Source: JAZKFT01 sp040386335 (GTDB lineage: Bacteria > Bacteroidota > Bacteroidia > Chitinophagales > Chitinophagaceae). Taken from it: a stretch of 64,000 nucleotides of DNA. Location of the stretch: the NCBI GenBank assembly GCA_040386335.1, contig JAZKFT010000044.1, positions 1-64,000 of the forward strand, in the 5' to 3' direction. Positions 8,598 to 16,940 of the stretch are shown here, one piece after another. Positions within the stretch are counted from its first letter, which is position 1, and each line of letters starts with the position of its first letter. Position numbers and translations under genes: made by a program. The notes beneath the pieces are model-generated. The model was not told the origin of the DNA, made no database searches, and was given only the letters and a program-made list of their open reading frames with translations.

Positions 8598-9731
8598 ATG
8601 ATAGAATTAATCATTAGCCTTTTGCTAGCATTTGGCATTACGTTTTACGCTATACCCGTAATTATTGGCGTCGCCGAAGAGAAACACTTGTATGATGTGC
8701 CGGATGAACGGAAAATTCATAAAAAGCCCATACCATCACTGGGGGGATTAGGGATTTTTGCCGGGTTTATTATGGCCTTGCTGGTTACCATTCCGTTCAA
8801 GGGTACGCAGATTTCCTTTCAGTACATTGTAGCCGCATGCCTCGTTGTATTCTTCGTGGGTGTTAAAGACGATATTCTTATTATCACCCCGCTAAAAAAG
8901 TTTTTAGGCCAATTACTTGCAGCAGGCATACTTGTTTTTAAAGGCGGCATCGTACTTACGAATATGCATGGCATTTTAGGGCTTTACGAACTTTCTTTGC
9001 CCATTGCCTATAGCTTAACAATTTTCACCATTGTTGTTGTCACCAATGCCTTTAACCTGATCGATGGTATCGACGGTCTCGCAGGCTCACTGGGAACACT
9101 TATTTGTATGACACTGGGTGTATATTTTACTGTAAATGGCAATATTGAGTATGGTTGTATGGCATTTGCTTTAATGGGGGCACTAATGGCTTTCCTGATC
9201 TTTAATTTTTCCCCGGCTAAAATATTTATGGGTGATACCGGTTCCCTTATCCTGGGCCTGGTGGTATCGGTGTTGATCATTAAATTTATTGGCTTTGCCC
9301 CGACGGCTCCTGTGCTGGCTTTTCAGTCGGCCCCGGCGGTAGGTTTTGCGGTACTATTTATTCCTTTGTTTGATACGCTCCGTGTTTTCAGTATCAGGAT
9401 GTTACATGGCAAGTCGCCATTTACACCCGACCGTAATCATATTCACCATATCCTGTTAGACAAAGGACTTAGCCACCGGATGGTTACGTTATCACTGGTT
9501 TTTGCCAACCTTATCATGATTATCCTGGGTGGGCTTGGTAGTTTTATCAATATCCATTTTTTGCTGGGTGGTATACTGTTACTGGGTTCTGGTACCGTTG
9601 GCCTTCTTGCTATGGCAAAAGGCAAAGCACGACTCCGTTCTGTTGCGGGTGTTGAAGAAGAGACCTCCAAAGAGGCCAAAAAGATCCGGATCATGCCGGT
9701 TGGAACCAAGGCGGCGGCAAATGATCAATAA
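8598..9731 (+). CDS. MraY/WecA-family undecaprenyl-phosphate sugar-1-phosphate transferase
   Basis: 377 residues and about 11 membrane helices. Transfers an N-acetylhexosamine-1-phosphate from the UDP-sugar to undecaprenyl phosphate, the first step of O-antigen, capsule or glycan synthesis. Family motifs are DVPDERKIHKKPIPSLGG (DD-type motif region), NAFNLIDGIDGLAGSLG (catalytic NxxNxxDGxDGL), FMGDTGSLILG and the cytoplasmic HGKSPFTPDRNHIHH (HIHH motif of the WecA/TagO branch, absent from MraY). It is not in a cluster with other glycosyltransferases. The charged C-terminal tail after residue 345 is not conserved. Confidence 0.88.
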   Translation: MIELIISLLLAFGITFYAIPVIIGVAEEKHLYDVPDERKIHKKPIPSLGGLGIFAGFIMALLVTIPFKGTQISFQYIVAACLVVFFVGVKDDILIITPLKKFLGQLLAAGILVFKGGIVLTNMHGILGLYELSLPIAYSLTIFTIVVVTNAFNLIDGIDGLAGSLGTLICMTLGVYFTVNGNIEYGCMAFALMGALMAFLIFNFSPAKIFMGDTGSLILGLVVSVLIIKFIGFAPTAPVLAFQSAPAVGFAVLFIPLFDTLRVFSIRMLHGKSPFTPDRNHIHHILLDKGLSHRMVTLSLVFANLIMIILGGLGSFINIHFLLGGILLLGSGTVGLLAMAKGKARLRSVAGVEEETSKEAKKIRIMPVGTKAAANDQ

Positions 9732-9824
9732 TCGGTAAGCAGTGATGAGTAATTAGCTGCGCGTTCAATCTTCTCTTTTTTTCATAGATGGTATAAAAAG
9801 TCTGTGGGCTTTTGATGTTCAATG

Positions 9825-9852
9825 TTGTTTTGAACTGAGGTCATTATATTTG
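9825..9852 (+). promoter_or_regulatory. promoter of frr
   Basis: A -7 element TATATTTG (9845-9852), matching the Bacteroidota TAnnTTTG consensus exactly, with TTG at 9825-9827 (17-nt spacer, slightly short). It lies 23 bp before the frr ATG. Confidence 0.6.
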
Positions 9853-9875
9853 CCTCCGCTTAAAAAAAATAATTT

Positions 9876-10442
9876 ATGACTTCAGAAGATCTCGACATTG
9901 TATTGCTGGATACAGAATCCTCCATGGAAAAGGCTATCACCCACCTCGAGGCCGAGCTTACAAAAGTCAGGGCTGGCAAGGCAACCCCTTCAATGCTGGA
10001 TGGAATCAACGTAGAGTATTATGGCAGTCCTGTTCCAATAAGCCAGGTGGCTAATATATCGGTAATGGATGCACGTACACTCAGCATACAGCCATGGGAA
10101 AAGAACATGTTACAAGCTATTGAGAAGGCAATACTCCAGGCCAATATTGGCATCACTCCACAAAACGATGGCAACTTTATCCGCATGTTTCTGCCACCTT
10201 TAACCGAAGAGCGCAGGAAAGAACTTGTAAAAAGGGCCAATGGTGAAGGAGAGCACGCAAAAGTGGCCGTAAGAAATATCAGGCGGGATGGCATAGAGAA
10301 AATAAAGAAGATGCAAAAAGATGGATTGAGCGAAGATATTTGTAAAGACGGTGAGGACAATGTACAGTCAACTACCGATAAAGCAATTGCGTTGATAGAC
10401 AAGCACCTTGCCGCTAAGGAAAAGGATATTATGACGGTGTAG
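9876..10442 (+). CDS. frr: ribosome recycling factor
   Basis: 188 residues, normal length. With EF-G it splits post-termination ribosomes in the cytoplasm. Family hallmarks: EKAITHLEAELTKVRAGKATP at the start of the long helix, the domain II segment YYGSPVPISQVANISVMDARTLSIQPW, and the C-terminal helices with ERRKELVKRANGEGEHAKVAVRNIRRD. In many bacteria frr follows pyrH; here it has its own promoter after the WecA-type gene. Confidence 0.97.
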   Translation: MTSEDLDIVLLDTESSMEKAITHLEAELTKVRAGKATPSMLDGINVEYYGSPVPISQVANISVMDARTLSIQPWEKNMLQAIEKAILQANIGITPQNDGNFIRMFLPPLTEERRKELVKRANGEGEHAKVAVRNIRRDGIEKIKKMQKDGLSEDICKDGEDNVQSTTDKAIALIDKHLAAKEKDIMTV

Positions 10443-10452
10443 GAATTAGTTC

Positions 10453-10520
10453 ATTGGTTGATTCGTTGATTAGTATTTGTACCGGTTTTTACAGATGAAC
10501 CCATGAACAAGTCAACCAAT
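10453..10520. repeat. inverted repeat between converging frr and EamA genes
   Basis: ATTGGTTGA (10453-10461) is repeated inverted as TCAACCAAT (10512-10520), and related words (GTTGATTAGT, ACTAATCACTAATC) surround it. It may fold as a bidirectional transcription end, but no clean T-run is attached. Confidence 0.4.
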
Positions 10521-10523
10521 CAA

Positions 10524-11468
10524 CTAATCACTAATCCCTGCTTTCCTCCCCACCATCCTCCATGCCTTGTCCCGGATCTTTTTAAAGTCAAGATTGGCCA
10601 GATATACGCCGCTTAGGATGATAAGCAGGCAGATTATTTCTGCAACAGTAACCGATTCGCCATAGGCCCAGCCCCAACCCAGTGCCACAAAGGGAATGCC
10701 ATAGGTGACCAGCGAGGCAAAAACCAGGCCGCCTCTCCGCATCAGCACGTAAAAAATAACCGAAGCAAAAGCGGTACCCAATACACCCAGGAAGCAGGAT
10801 GCTGCAGTAGCTTTTTGATAAGAAGGATTATCAAATGGCAGCGAAAAAAAGCCGGTGTACCAAAGTATAAAGGCCGCAGGAATGGTAAGCACTGAAAAAG
10901 CAAAGGCAACGATAACCGTAGAAGGTATGCCTTGTAGTTTTTGCTGCACCATATTTACATTAACGCCATACAAAATGGTGGCCAGTACCGCAAATCCCGT
11001 ATAGCCCAATTCGCCCAGGCCCTCATGTTTTTGGGAAACAAACAGCAGGACCGATCCGGTAAAACCGAGTATAATGCCCCAGATTTTATTGGGGGCCACC
11101 TTGTGGCCATACATCACCAGCCCCGCCAATATTACGAAAATGGGAGTGAGCGCATTGAGGGTACCGGCAAGTGTGCTGTCTATTTTTGTTTCGGCAATGC
11201 AAAACAAAAATGCAGGTATAAAACTGCCCATGAGCCCGGAAAGCACGATATACCCTGTAAGCCTGTACGGTATTTTTTTTCTCTGGGCTATTAGAAAAGG
11301 AAATAGCACCACCCCTGCCGATAATATACGGATAGCCGCTACCTGGTAGGCATTCAGTAAGCTTTGCCCTTTAGAATCGTACAGCCCTATTTTCATCAAT
11401 ACAAACGAACTGCCCCATATAAGGCAGAGCATGATAAAGATGATCCAGTTAACGGTTTTTTTAGACAT
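10524..11468 (-). CDS. EamA/DMT-family transporter
   Basis: 314 residues and ten predicted membrane helices in two homologous EamA halves (about 6-145 and 155-290). Typical signals are WGSSFVLMKIGL in helix 1, the PIFVILAGL..E/G-K segment closing the first half and YGIPFVALGWGWAYGE in the second. Drug/metabolite transporters export amino acids, purines or other small metabolites across the inner membrane; the substrate cannot be told. It is a single gene with a basic C-terminal tail. Confidence 0.85.
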   Translation of the reverse strand: MSKKTVNWIIFIMLCLIWGSSFVLMKIGLYDSKGQSLLNAYQVAAIRILSAGVVLFPFLIAQRKKIPYRLTGYIVLSGLMGSFIPAFLFCIAETKIDSTLAGTLNALTPIFVILAGLVMYGHKVAPNKIWGIILGFTGSVLLFVSQKHEGLGELGYTGFAVLATILYGVNVNMVQQKLQGIPSTVIVAFAFSVLTIPAAFILWYTGFFSLPFDNPSYQKATAASCFLGVLGTAFASVIFYVLMRRGGLVFASLVTYGIPFVALGWGWAYGESVTVAEIICLLIILSGVYLANLDFKKIRDKAWRMVGRKAGISD

Positions 11469-11581
11469 TGCTACTCCAAAAATCAGGGAAATAAAGCGAT
11501 TAAAAAGAAAATATCATTTTGAACAATTCTTTACGATGAATTGGTATCTTGACAAATTATTCAACCTAAAAAGAAATCATT

Positions 11582-11953
11582 ATGGGAATGTTCAAAGAAT
11601 TTAAAGACTTTGCCATGAAAGGCAACATCGTAGATTTAGCAGTTGCTGTAATTATTGGCGGGGCTTTTGGAAAAATTGTAACGGCGCTTACCGACAGTAT
11701 TATCATGCCGGTCATCAGCCTTCTTATCGGAAAAGGCGGCGTTTCAGAACTAACATTTGCTGTAGGTAATACAGTGTTTCCATACGGCATCTTTCTCCAG
11801 GCTATCATCGACTTCATCCTGATCGCCTTTGTACTTTTCCTGGTAATTAAGGCTATCAACAAGACCAAAAAAGCCGAAGAGCCTGCACCTGCACCCGGCC
11901 CATCAAGTACGGATGCCCTGTTGATGGAGATCAGAGATGCCTTGAAAAAATAG
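11582..11953 (+). CDS. mscL: large-conductance mechanosensitive channel
   Basis: 123 residues. Homopentameric inner membrane pore that opens under hypo-osmotic tension. The N-terminal amphipathic helix MGMFKEFKDFAMKGNIVDLA, TM1 with the pore-lining VAVIIGGAFGKIVTALTDSI and TM2 (FLQAIIDFILIAFVLFLVIK) are all present, followed by a cytoplasmic helix after a Pro-rich linker (EEPAPAPGP). Full length. It is a single gene. Confidence 0.96.
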   Translation: MGMFKEFKDFAMKGNIVDLAVAVIIGGAFGKIVTALTDSIIMPVISLLIGKGGVSELTFAVGNTVFPYGIFLQAIIDFILIAFVLFLVIKAINKTKKAEEPAPAPGPSSTDALLMEIRDALKK

Positions 11954-11973
11954 GTCCAAAAAGATTTAACCTT

Positions 11974-12006
11974 TATATTTGTCCCGAGCCCCAACAAGGG
12001 TTCGGG
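11974..12006 (+). promoter_or_regulatory. -7 element and 5'-UTR hairpin of the DUF3078 gene
   Basis: TATATTTG (11974-11981) matches the Bacteroidota -7 consensus; no TTG sits at the right distance. It is followed at once by a 9-bp hairpin CCCGAGCCC/GGGTTCGGG (11983-11991 with 11998-12006, one G-U pair). That places the hairpin at the very 5' end of the mRNA, 27 bp before the ATG, where it may stabilise the transcript. No T-run follows, so it is unlikely to be the mscL terminator. Confidence 0.5.
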
Positions 12007-12033
12007 ATTCTTAACCAAATACCAAACACTGAT

Positions 12034-13005
12034 ATGAGAAAAGTACTGTTGGCACTTGGAATAGGTGCATTCAGCATCGGGGCAATTGCCCAACCCGACA
12101 AATCAATGGCCGACCTGGCAACAAGCAGCAAAGACAATAAAGATGGCAGAACAAAAGGAACCTGGACGAGAGGTGGTTTGTTAGCTGTAAATGTGGCCCA
12201 GGGTAGCAGTGCCAACTGGGTAGCAGGTGCCGAAAAATTTTCATTGAGTATTAATGGTTATGTGAACCTTTTTGCCAATAAAAAATGGGGAAAAAATGCC
12301 TGGGACAATAACCTGGATATGAGCTATGGTTTGATCAACACTACTTCAACAGGCGTTAGAAAAAACAATGACCTCATAGAATTCCGGTCCAAGTATTCTT
12401 ACCAGATAAAGAAGAATTTCAATTTTGCCGCATTGGTAAATTTCCGGTCACAGTTTGCTGATGGGTATGACTACGCGGCTGAACCTAAACGTCGCATTTC
12501 CGGGTGGTTTGCACCTGCATACATTACGCTTGCTCCGGGTTTTGAATGGAAGCCGAATAACAATTTCAGTTTGTTTGCGTCTCCTGCAGCTGCCCGTTGG
12601 GTATTGTTTACCAATAGGCCATACAGCTATCAGTACCAGGGTGGTATAAAGCCTGATGGATCTATAGAAAAACCGCTTTCATTAGACTATGGTGTAGACC
12701 CAACACGCGAAGTTGACTTCCAGTTTGGTGCATTTGTATCGGCTGCTTATCAGAAAGAAGTTTTCAAGAATGTAAGCTTCAAAACCCGACTGGACCTGTA
12801 TTCAAACTACCTGCAACCAAGCCCTTTGAATATAGATGTATACTGGACCAATGCCATCGTTATGAAAGTAAACAACTGGCTGAACGTTACGTACAATATT
12901 GATGTTATTTACGACGACGACATAAAGCAATTTGGCCCTAATAAAGATGCCGCCCGTACACAATACCGTTCTTTATTGGGTATTGGTGTTGCCACGCGTC
13001 TTTAA
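12034..13005 (+). CDS. DUF3078 outer-membrane-type protein
   Basis: 323 residues with a Sec signal peptide (MRKVLLALGIGAFSIGAIAQ). The rest is antiparallel beta-strand with regular aromatic girdles and the DUF3078 core: WTRGGLLAVNVAQGSSANWVAG, then NLFANKKWGKNAWDNNLDMSYGL and NNDLIEFRSKYSYQI, ending in an outer-membrane-like LLGIGVATRL. The family is confined to Bacteroidota and its function is unknown. An own promoter and a strong terminator make it a single-gene unit. Confidence 0.85.
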   Translation: MRKVLLALGIGAFSIGAIAQPDKSMADLATSSKDNKDGRTKGTWTRGGLLAVNVAQGSSANWVAGAEKFSLSINGYVNLFANKKWGKNAWDNNLDMSYGLINTTSTGVRKNNDLIEFRSKYSYQIKKNFNFAALVNFRSQFADGYDYAAEPKRRISGWFAPAYITLAPGFEWKPNNNFSLFASPAAARWVLFTNRPYSYQYQGGIKPDGSIEKPLSLDYGVDPTREVDFQFGAFVSAAYQKEVFKNVSFKTRLDLYSNYLQPSPLNIDVYWTNAIVMKVNNWLNVTYNIDVIYDDDIKQFGPNKDAARTQYRSLLGIGVATRL

Positions 13006-13035
13006 TAACAACATCTTTTCCACAAAGATTTTTGC

Positions 13036-13069
13036 AAGTCCTCCCGGTGTCGGGGGGACTTTGTTTTTG
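13036..13069 (+). terminator. intrinsic terminator after the DUF3078 gene
   Basis: AAGTCCTCCC (13036-13045) and GGGGGGACTT (13052-13061) pair around GGTGTC, followed by TTGTTTTT. Confidence 0.8.
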
Positions 13070-13100
13070 GGCTATCTTGCCACTAAATGAGGGGTCAGTA

Positions 13101-13190
13101 AGTCATTAGGTCAATGGTCATTTTCATCGCTATTGGCGTCTTTTTTGATGATAATCCTCAATAAAAACAGTGACTTATTGACCATTGACC
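13101..13190. repeat. dispersed intergenic repeat with inverted arms
   Basis: GGTCAATGGTCA (13109-13120) and TGACCATTGACC (13179-13190) form perfect 12-bp arms. The 20-mer AGTCATTAGGTCAATGGTCA (13101-13120) occurs again, inverted, at 51482-51501, where it overlaps the stop codon of the DUF420 gene. Similar 'GTCAACAGGTCA' words appear near 19290 and 32765. Confidence 0.7.
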
Positions 13191-13233
13191 CAATGAACCT
13201 GGAGAAAGATTTATTAAATTTCAACAACAAAAA

Positions 13234-14043
13234 GTGAATACAACAGCATATCAAATAAAGCTTCCACAGTTTGAAGGTCCCTTTGACCTGTTATTGTTTT
13301 TTATTGAAAGGGACGAGCTGGATATTTACAATATTCCAATTACTAATATCACCAACGACTTCCTGGTATACATCCATACGCAGGAGAGCCTGAATATTGA
13401 ATTGAGCAGCGAGTTCATTTTATTCATCAGCACTTTAATGCGGATCAAAGCCAAAATGTTGCTGCCTCGCAAGGAAGTAGATGCCGCAGGTAACGAGATA
13501 GACCCGAGACAGGAGCTGGTAGATAAAATACTGGAATATAAACGCTTTAAGGAAGCTTCGGCAAAACTGGCAGAAATGGAAGCTGTAAGGATGCTGATGT
13601 TCAAACGTGGCAACCTGCAGGCAGACCTGTCGGCTATAGGGGAAGAGTCAGGCGAGGGAACGGAGATACAGGCCATCACCATGTTTAAACTGATGAAGGC
13701 CTTTGAAAAAGTAATGAAAAGGGTACACGAGCGGAACCATAAGCCGCAACACGTAGTATTCAAATACAATCATACGATGGAAGGCACCAGGGATTATGTG
13801 CTCCATACGGCCAGGCAGGAAAAAAGTCTCAGCTTCGAGAAAATATTCGGCATTTGCGAAGACCGGATACATGCCATTTTTCTTTTTCTAAGCGTGCTGG
13901 AGCTCTGCCAGCAGCAATACATGACAATTATTACCGGCGAAGGCCGAAACAACTTTTTGGTAGAATGGAACGCCGACCGCCCAACGGATGTGGCCGACCT
14001 GTTCACGATTGCCGGAATGACACAGCAGCCAAGTTTGAATTAG
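13234..14043 (+). CDS. scpA: segregation and condensation protein A
   Basis: 269 residues, starting at a GTG (13234). Kleisin subunit that bridges the SMC heads in the chromosome-condensing complex with ScpB. The N-terminal signature is very clear: YQIKLPQFEGPFDLLLFFIE, then DIYNIPITNITNDFL and ISTLMRIKAKMLLPR; the C-terminal winged helix (about 195-255, FLSVLELCQQQYMTI) binds the cap of the SMC head. scpB is not adjacent. Confidence 0.95.
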   Translation: MNTTAYQIKLPQFEGPFDLLLFFIERDELDIYNIPITNITNDFLVYIHTQESLNIELSSEFILFISTLMRIKAKMLLPRKEVDAAGNEIDPRQELVDKILEYKRFKEASAKLAEMEAVRMLMFKRGNLQADLSAIGEESGEGTEIQAITMFKLMKAFEKVMKRVHERNHKPQHVVFKYNHTMEGTRDYVLHTARQEKSLSFEKIFGICEDRIHAIFLFLSVLELCQQQYMTIITGEGRNNFLVEWNADRPTDVADLFTIAGMTQQPSLN

Positions 14044-14217
14044 GAAGAAGTTAGTAGTGAGAAGCGAGTAGCAAGTACAAGTAGCGACTAGTGCGTAACT
14101 GGTTGGTAAGGATGCCAAATTGGCAATTTCTAGTCTTGTATCCCACTCTTTATTGCTTGTACTTTGTCTTTGGCATTTAATTTGATGTTTAAACATTGAA
14201 TTTTAAAACGAACAATT

Positions 14218-14931
14218 ATGAAAGCAATATTTTACCCGGCTGCAGAGCGTGGCCATGCAGATTTTGGATGGTTAAATGCCCATCATTCATTCAGTTTCGG
14301 ACAATGGTACAACCCTGAAAAAGTACATTATGGTGCCTTGCGGGTTTTGAATGATGATTTGATAGCAGGTGGCGCTGGTTTCCCCGCGCACCCACACGAT
14401 AATATGGAAATCGTAACCATCCCCTTAAGCGGTGCCATTGCACATAAAGACAGCACTGGCGGAAATGGTATCATTAACGCAGGCGACGTGCAGATAATGA
14501 GTGCAGGAACCGGGGTGCGACATAGCGAATACAATGCCTCACCTACAGAAACGCTGAACCTGCTGCAGGTTTGGGTTTTCCCCAAGCAGCAAAACATAAA
14601 GCCGAGATACGATCAAAAAAGCTATACCGAAGCAGGTCGTAAAAACACGTGGCAGGTCGTGGTAAGTCCTGATGAAAAAGATGGAGGATTGTGGATCAAC
14701 CAGGACGCGGTATTTGCCCTGACGGATTTGGACGCAGGCGCGACTATTAGTTATGATAAAAAATTTGCTGACAACGGTGTGTATTTTTTTGTAATAGATG
14801 GCAGCATAAAATTTGGTGATAAGCAACTTGATAAAAAGGATGCCATAGGTATATCAGAAGTAGATGCCATCAACATTTCTGCAGATACTGATGCCAGGAT
14901 CCTGGCTATAGAAATACCCATGCTGAAATAA
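14218..14931 (+). CDS. pirin family protein (YhhW-type bicupin)
   Basis: 237 residues. The N-terminal cupin contains the pirin core LNAHHSFSFGQWYNP and the metal-binding set HPHDNMEIVTIPLSGAIAHKDS (His, His, Glu and a later His in GVRHSEYN). The C-terminal cupin is degenerate. Bacterial relatives include quercetinase-like YhhW; the physiological substrate is usually unknown. It is a single gene ending at a terminator shared with the next, converging gene. Confidence 0.9.
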   Translation: MKAIFYPAAERGHADFGWLNAHHSFSFGQWYNPEKVHYGALRVLNDDLIAGGAGFPAHPHDNMEIVTIPLSGAIAHKDSTGGNGIINAGDVQIMSAGTGVRHSEYNASPTETLNLLQVWVFPKQQNIKPRYDQKSYTEAGRKNTWQVVVSPDEKDGGLWINQDAVFALTDLDAGATISYDKKFADNGVYFFVIDGSIKFGDKQLDKKDAIGISEVDAINISADTDARILAIEIPMLK

Positions 14932-14943
14932 GGTGGAAAATAA

Positions 14944-14977
14944 ATAGGATGCCCAAAATAACGGGCATCCTATTTTA
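14944..14977. terminator. bidirectional terminator, pirin / DTDPG-repeat gene
   Basis: ATAGGATGCCC (14944-14954) and GGGCATCCTAT (14963-14973) form a perfect 11-bp stem with loop AAAATAAC. T-rich sequence follows on the plus strand (TTTTA), A-rich sequence precedes it. Confidence 0.85.
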
Positions 14978-14997
14978 GGTTCAATGGTTATTTTGGC

Positions 14998-16836
14998 CTA
15001 TTCCTTTATCATTCTTACCATATCTTTTCCTTTACTGCTTTGCAGTTCCACCGTATACATCCCCGGCGCAAATGCAGACACAGCAAGGTTTATAGAGTTG
15101 CTGCCTGATTCAACGGTTATTTGTTTCGATAGCATCAGTTTTCCCAGTGCATCGGTTACACGGATAAACACTTTCTCTTTTTCTATACTCTGATATTGTA
15201 AATTGGCCTGGCTTGTAACCGGGTTAGTAAATAGCTGTAAGCGGTTTTTACTATCACCTATTCTTACTTTTACGATCTGGCTCAGCTTCATATCATTATT
15301 AAGATCCAGTTGCTGTAAACGGTAGAATAAAGTGCGGCCTTTATACTGCATGGCCTGCACATCATCAAAGCTATAGTTGCGAACGAAATTGCTGTTGCCG
15401 GCAGCTGCCACCGAACCAATATTGTCAAAATGGACACCGTCTGTACTGCGTTGCACGATGAAGTTTCTGCTGTTGCTTTCGGTAGCCGTACTCCAATAAG
15501 CTATCACCTCGTCTGCACCTGCCACTACATAAAAATTCAGCAGCGTAACAGGCAGGGCAGCATTGGATGTGAATTGCCACTCATTATCCAGGCACCAGGC
15601 ACCATTGACATCTTTGGCACGTATGCCCATTTTATGCAATCCGTTAAAACCAACAATGGTAAGGTCTGCAGTAAAGGAAATATTGGAGATATCGGTACCC
15701 TGGCTAAATGGCACGGTAATGCCATTGCCATAGCCCGGATCATTATCAATATAATATTCTATCCGTACAAGATCCGGCTGTGGGGTGGGTACGCCGTTGG
15801 CATAAGGTTTTAAAAAGATCCACTTGTTGTCATGACTCCATGCACCATTGGCATCGCGGCTGCGAACCCCGATAATATGTACGCCCTGGTTAAGTGGCAA
15901 CAGGTTAACATTAAAACTAAGACCGGCAAGATCTGTACCCGGTGTTACCCCCAGGCTAATGCCGTTTCCATATCCCGGATCAGTATCAACATAATATTCT
16001 ACCCGGGTAATATTCGGTTGTGGCGTGGCTACACCGGTAGCAAAGGGTTTCAGAAAAATCCACTTGTTATCATGACTCCAGGCACCATTTGCGTCGCGGC
16101 TGCGTATACCAACGAGGTGTACACCCTGGTTTAGCGGTACCAGGTCCACATTAAACGAGAGACCCGGGAGATCAGTGGCGGGTGAGATTGGCAATGCGGT
16201 TCCATTTCCCCGTCCCGGGTCTGTATCTACATAATATTCCACCCGGGTAATATTGGGCTGGATAGTAGCAGCGGAACTGTAGGGCTTCACAAAAAGATAT
16301 TTATTATCATGGCTCCATGCTCCGTTGGCATCACGGCTACGTATCCCGACAATATGTACGCCCGGGTTCAGCGGTACAATGTCAATATTGAAAGAAAGAC
16401 CCGCAAGATCCTGCCCCGGGCTAACACCCAGGCTGATGCCATTTCCATACCCGGGGTCCGTGTCTACATAGTATTCAACCCGGTTAATATTTGGTTGCAA
16501 AGGGGCCGATCCGCTGGCAAAGGGTTTTAAAAATATCCATTTGCCATCCTGGCTCCAGGCGCCGTTTACATCGCGGCTACGTACCCCCACTATATGTACC
16601 CCCTGGTTGAGTGGTACAAGGTCTATGTTAAAGGAAGTGGAGATATTATTGGTTCCCGGATGAGATACGGTTATTCCGTTTCCGTAGCCCGGATCGGTAT
16701 CTATAAAATATTCTATCCGGCTAATGTTGGGTTGTGCCCAAAGGTTAGCAGCACACAATATCAAAGCCAGGCAAACCAGGCAAATAGTCATTCGGCCCGG
16801 CGGCTTTTTTTGAATGGTATTATAATTGTTTTTCAT
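14998..16836 (-). CDS. secreted DTDPG-repeat protein with T9SS sorting domain (612 aa)
   Basis: Signal peptide (about 15-35), then five repeats of about 75 residues, each opening with EYxxDxDPGxGN (EYFIDTDPGYGNG; EYYVDTDPGRGNG and so on) and closing with RSRDxNGAWSxDxKWIFLKP. A fibronectin-like segment follows (about 435-525, LPVTLLNFYVVAGADEVIAY and VQRSTDGVHFDNIG), then a T9SS type A sorting domain (about 540-612, LQLFTNPV..GMYTVEL). Such C-termini direct export through the outer membrane and anchoring at the surface. The Asp-rich turn DxDPGxG resembles calcium loops, an inference. It is the second gene of unit E, 105 bp after the beta-helix gene. Function unknown; adhesion or matrix is a guess. 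Confidence 0.8.
   Translation of the reverse strand: MKNNYNTIQKKPPGRMTICLVCLALILCAANLWAQPNISRIEYFIDTDPGYGNGITVSHPGTNNISTSFNIDLVPLNQGVHIVGVRSRDVNGAWSQDGKWIFLKPFASGSAPLQPNINRVEYYVDTDPGYGNGISLGVSPGQDLAGLSFNIDIVPLNPGVHIVGIRSRDANGAWSHDNKYLFVKPYSSAATIQPNITRVEYYVDTDPGRGNGTALPISPATDLPGLSFNVDLVPLNQGVHLVGIRSRDANGAWSHDNKWIFLKPFATGVATPQPNITRVEYYVDTDPGYGNGISLGVTPGTDLAGLSFNVNLLPLNQGVHIIGVRSRDANGAWSHDNKWIFLKPYANGVPTPQPDLVRIEYYIDNDPGYGNGITVPFSQGTDISNISFTADLTIVGFNGLHKMGIRAKDVNGAWCLDNEWQFTSNAALPVTLLNFYVVAGADEVIAYWSTATESNSRNFIVQRSTDGVHFDNIGSVAAAGNSNFVRNYSFDDVQAMQYKGRTLFYRLQQLDLNNDMKLSQIVKVRIGDSKNRLQLFTNPVTSQANLQYQSIEKEKVFIRVTDALGKLMLSKQITVESGSNSINLAVSAFAPGMYTVELQSSKGKDMVRMIKE
15600..16740 (-). repeat. five coding tandem repeats, ~225 bp each
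   Basis: DNA words such as CCATTTCCATA(C/G)CC(C)GG and ATCCACTTGTTATCATGACT recur every 220-230 bp on the given strand. The copies are similar enough at DNA level for unequal recombination to change repeat number. Confidence 0.7.
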
Positions 16837-16940
16837 GCTGATTCATTTAAGCCCGGCCATTCGGAATTTCCGGCAATGCCGGAATGGAAAAGTCGAAGCA
16901 GTTTGGTAATAATTCTTGTAGTGATGGCTTTAAATAGCCA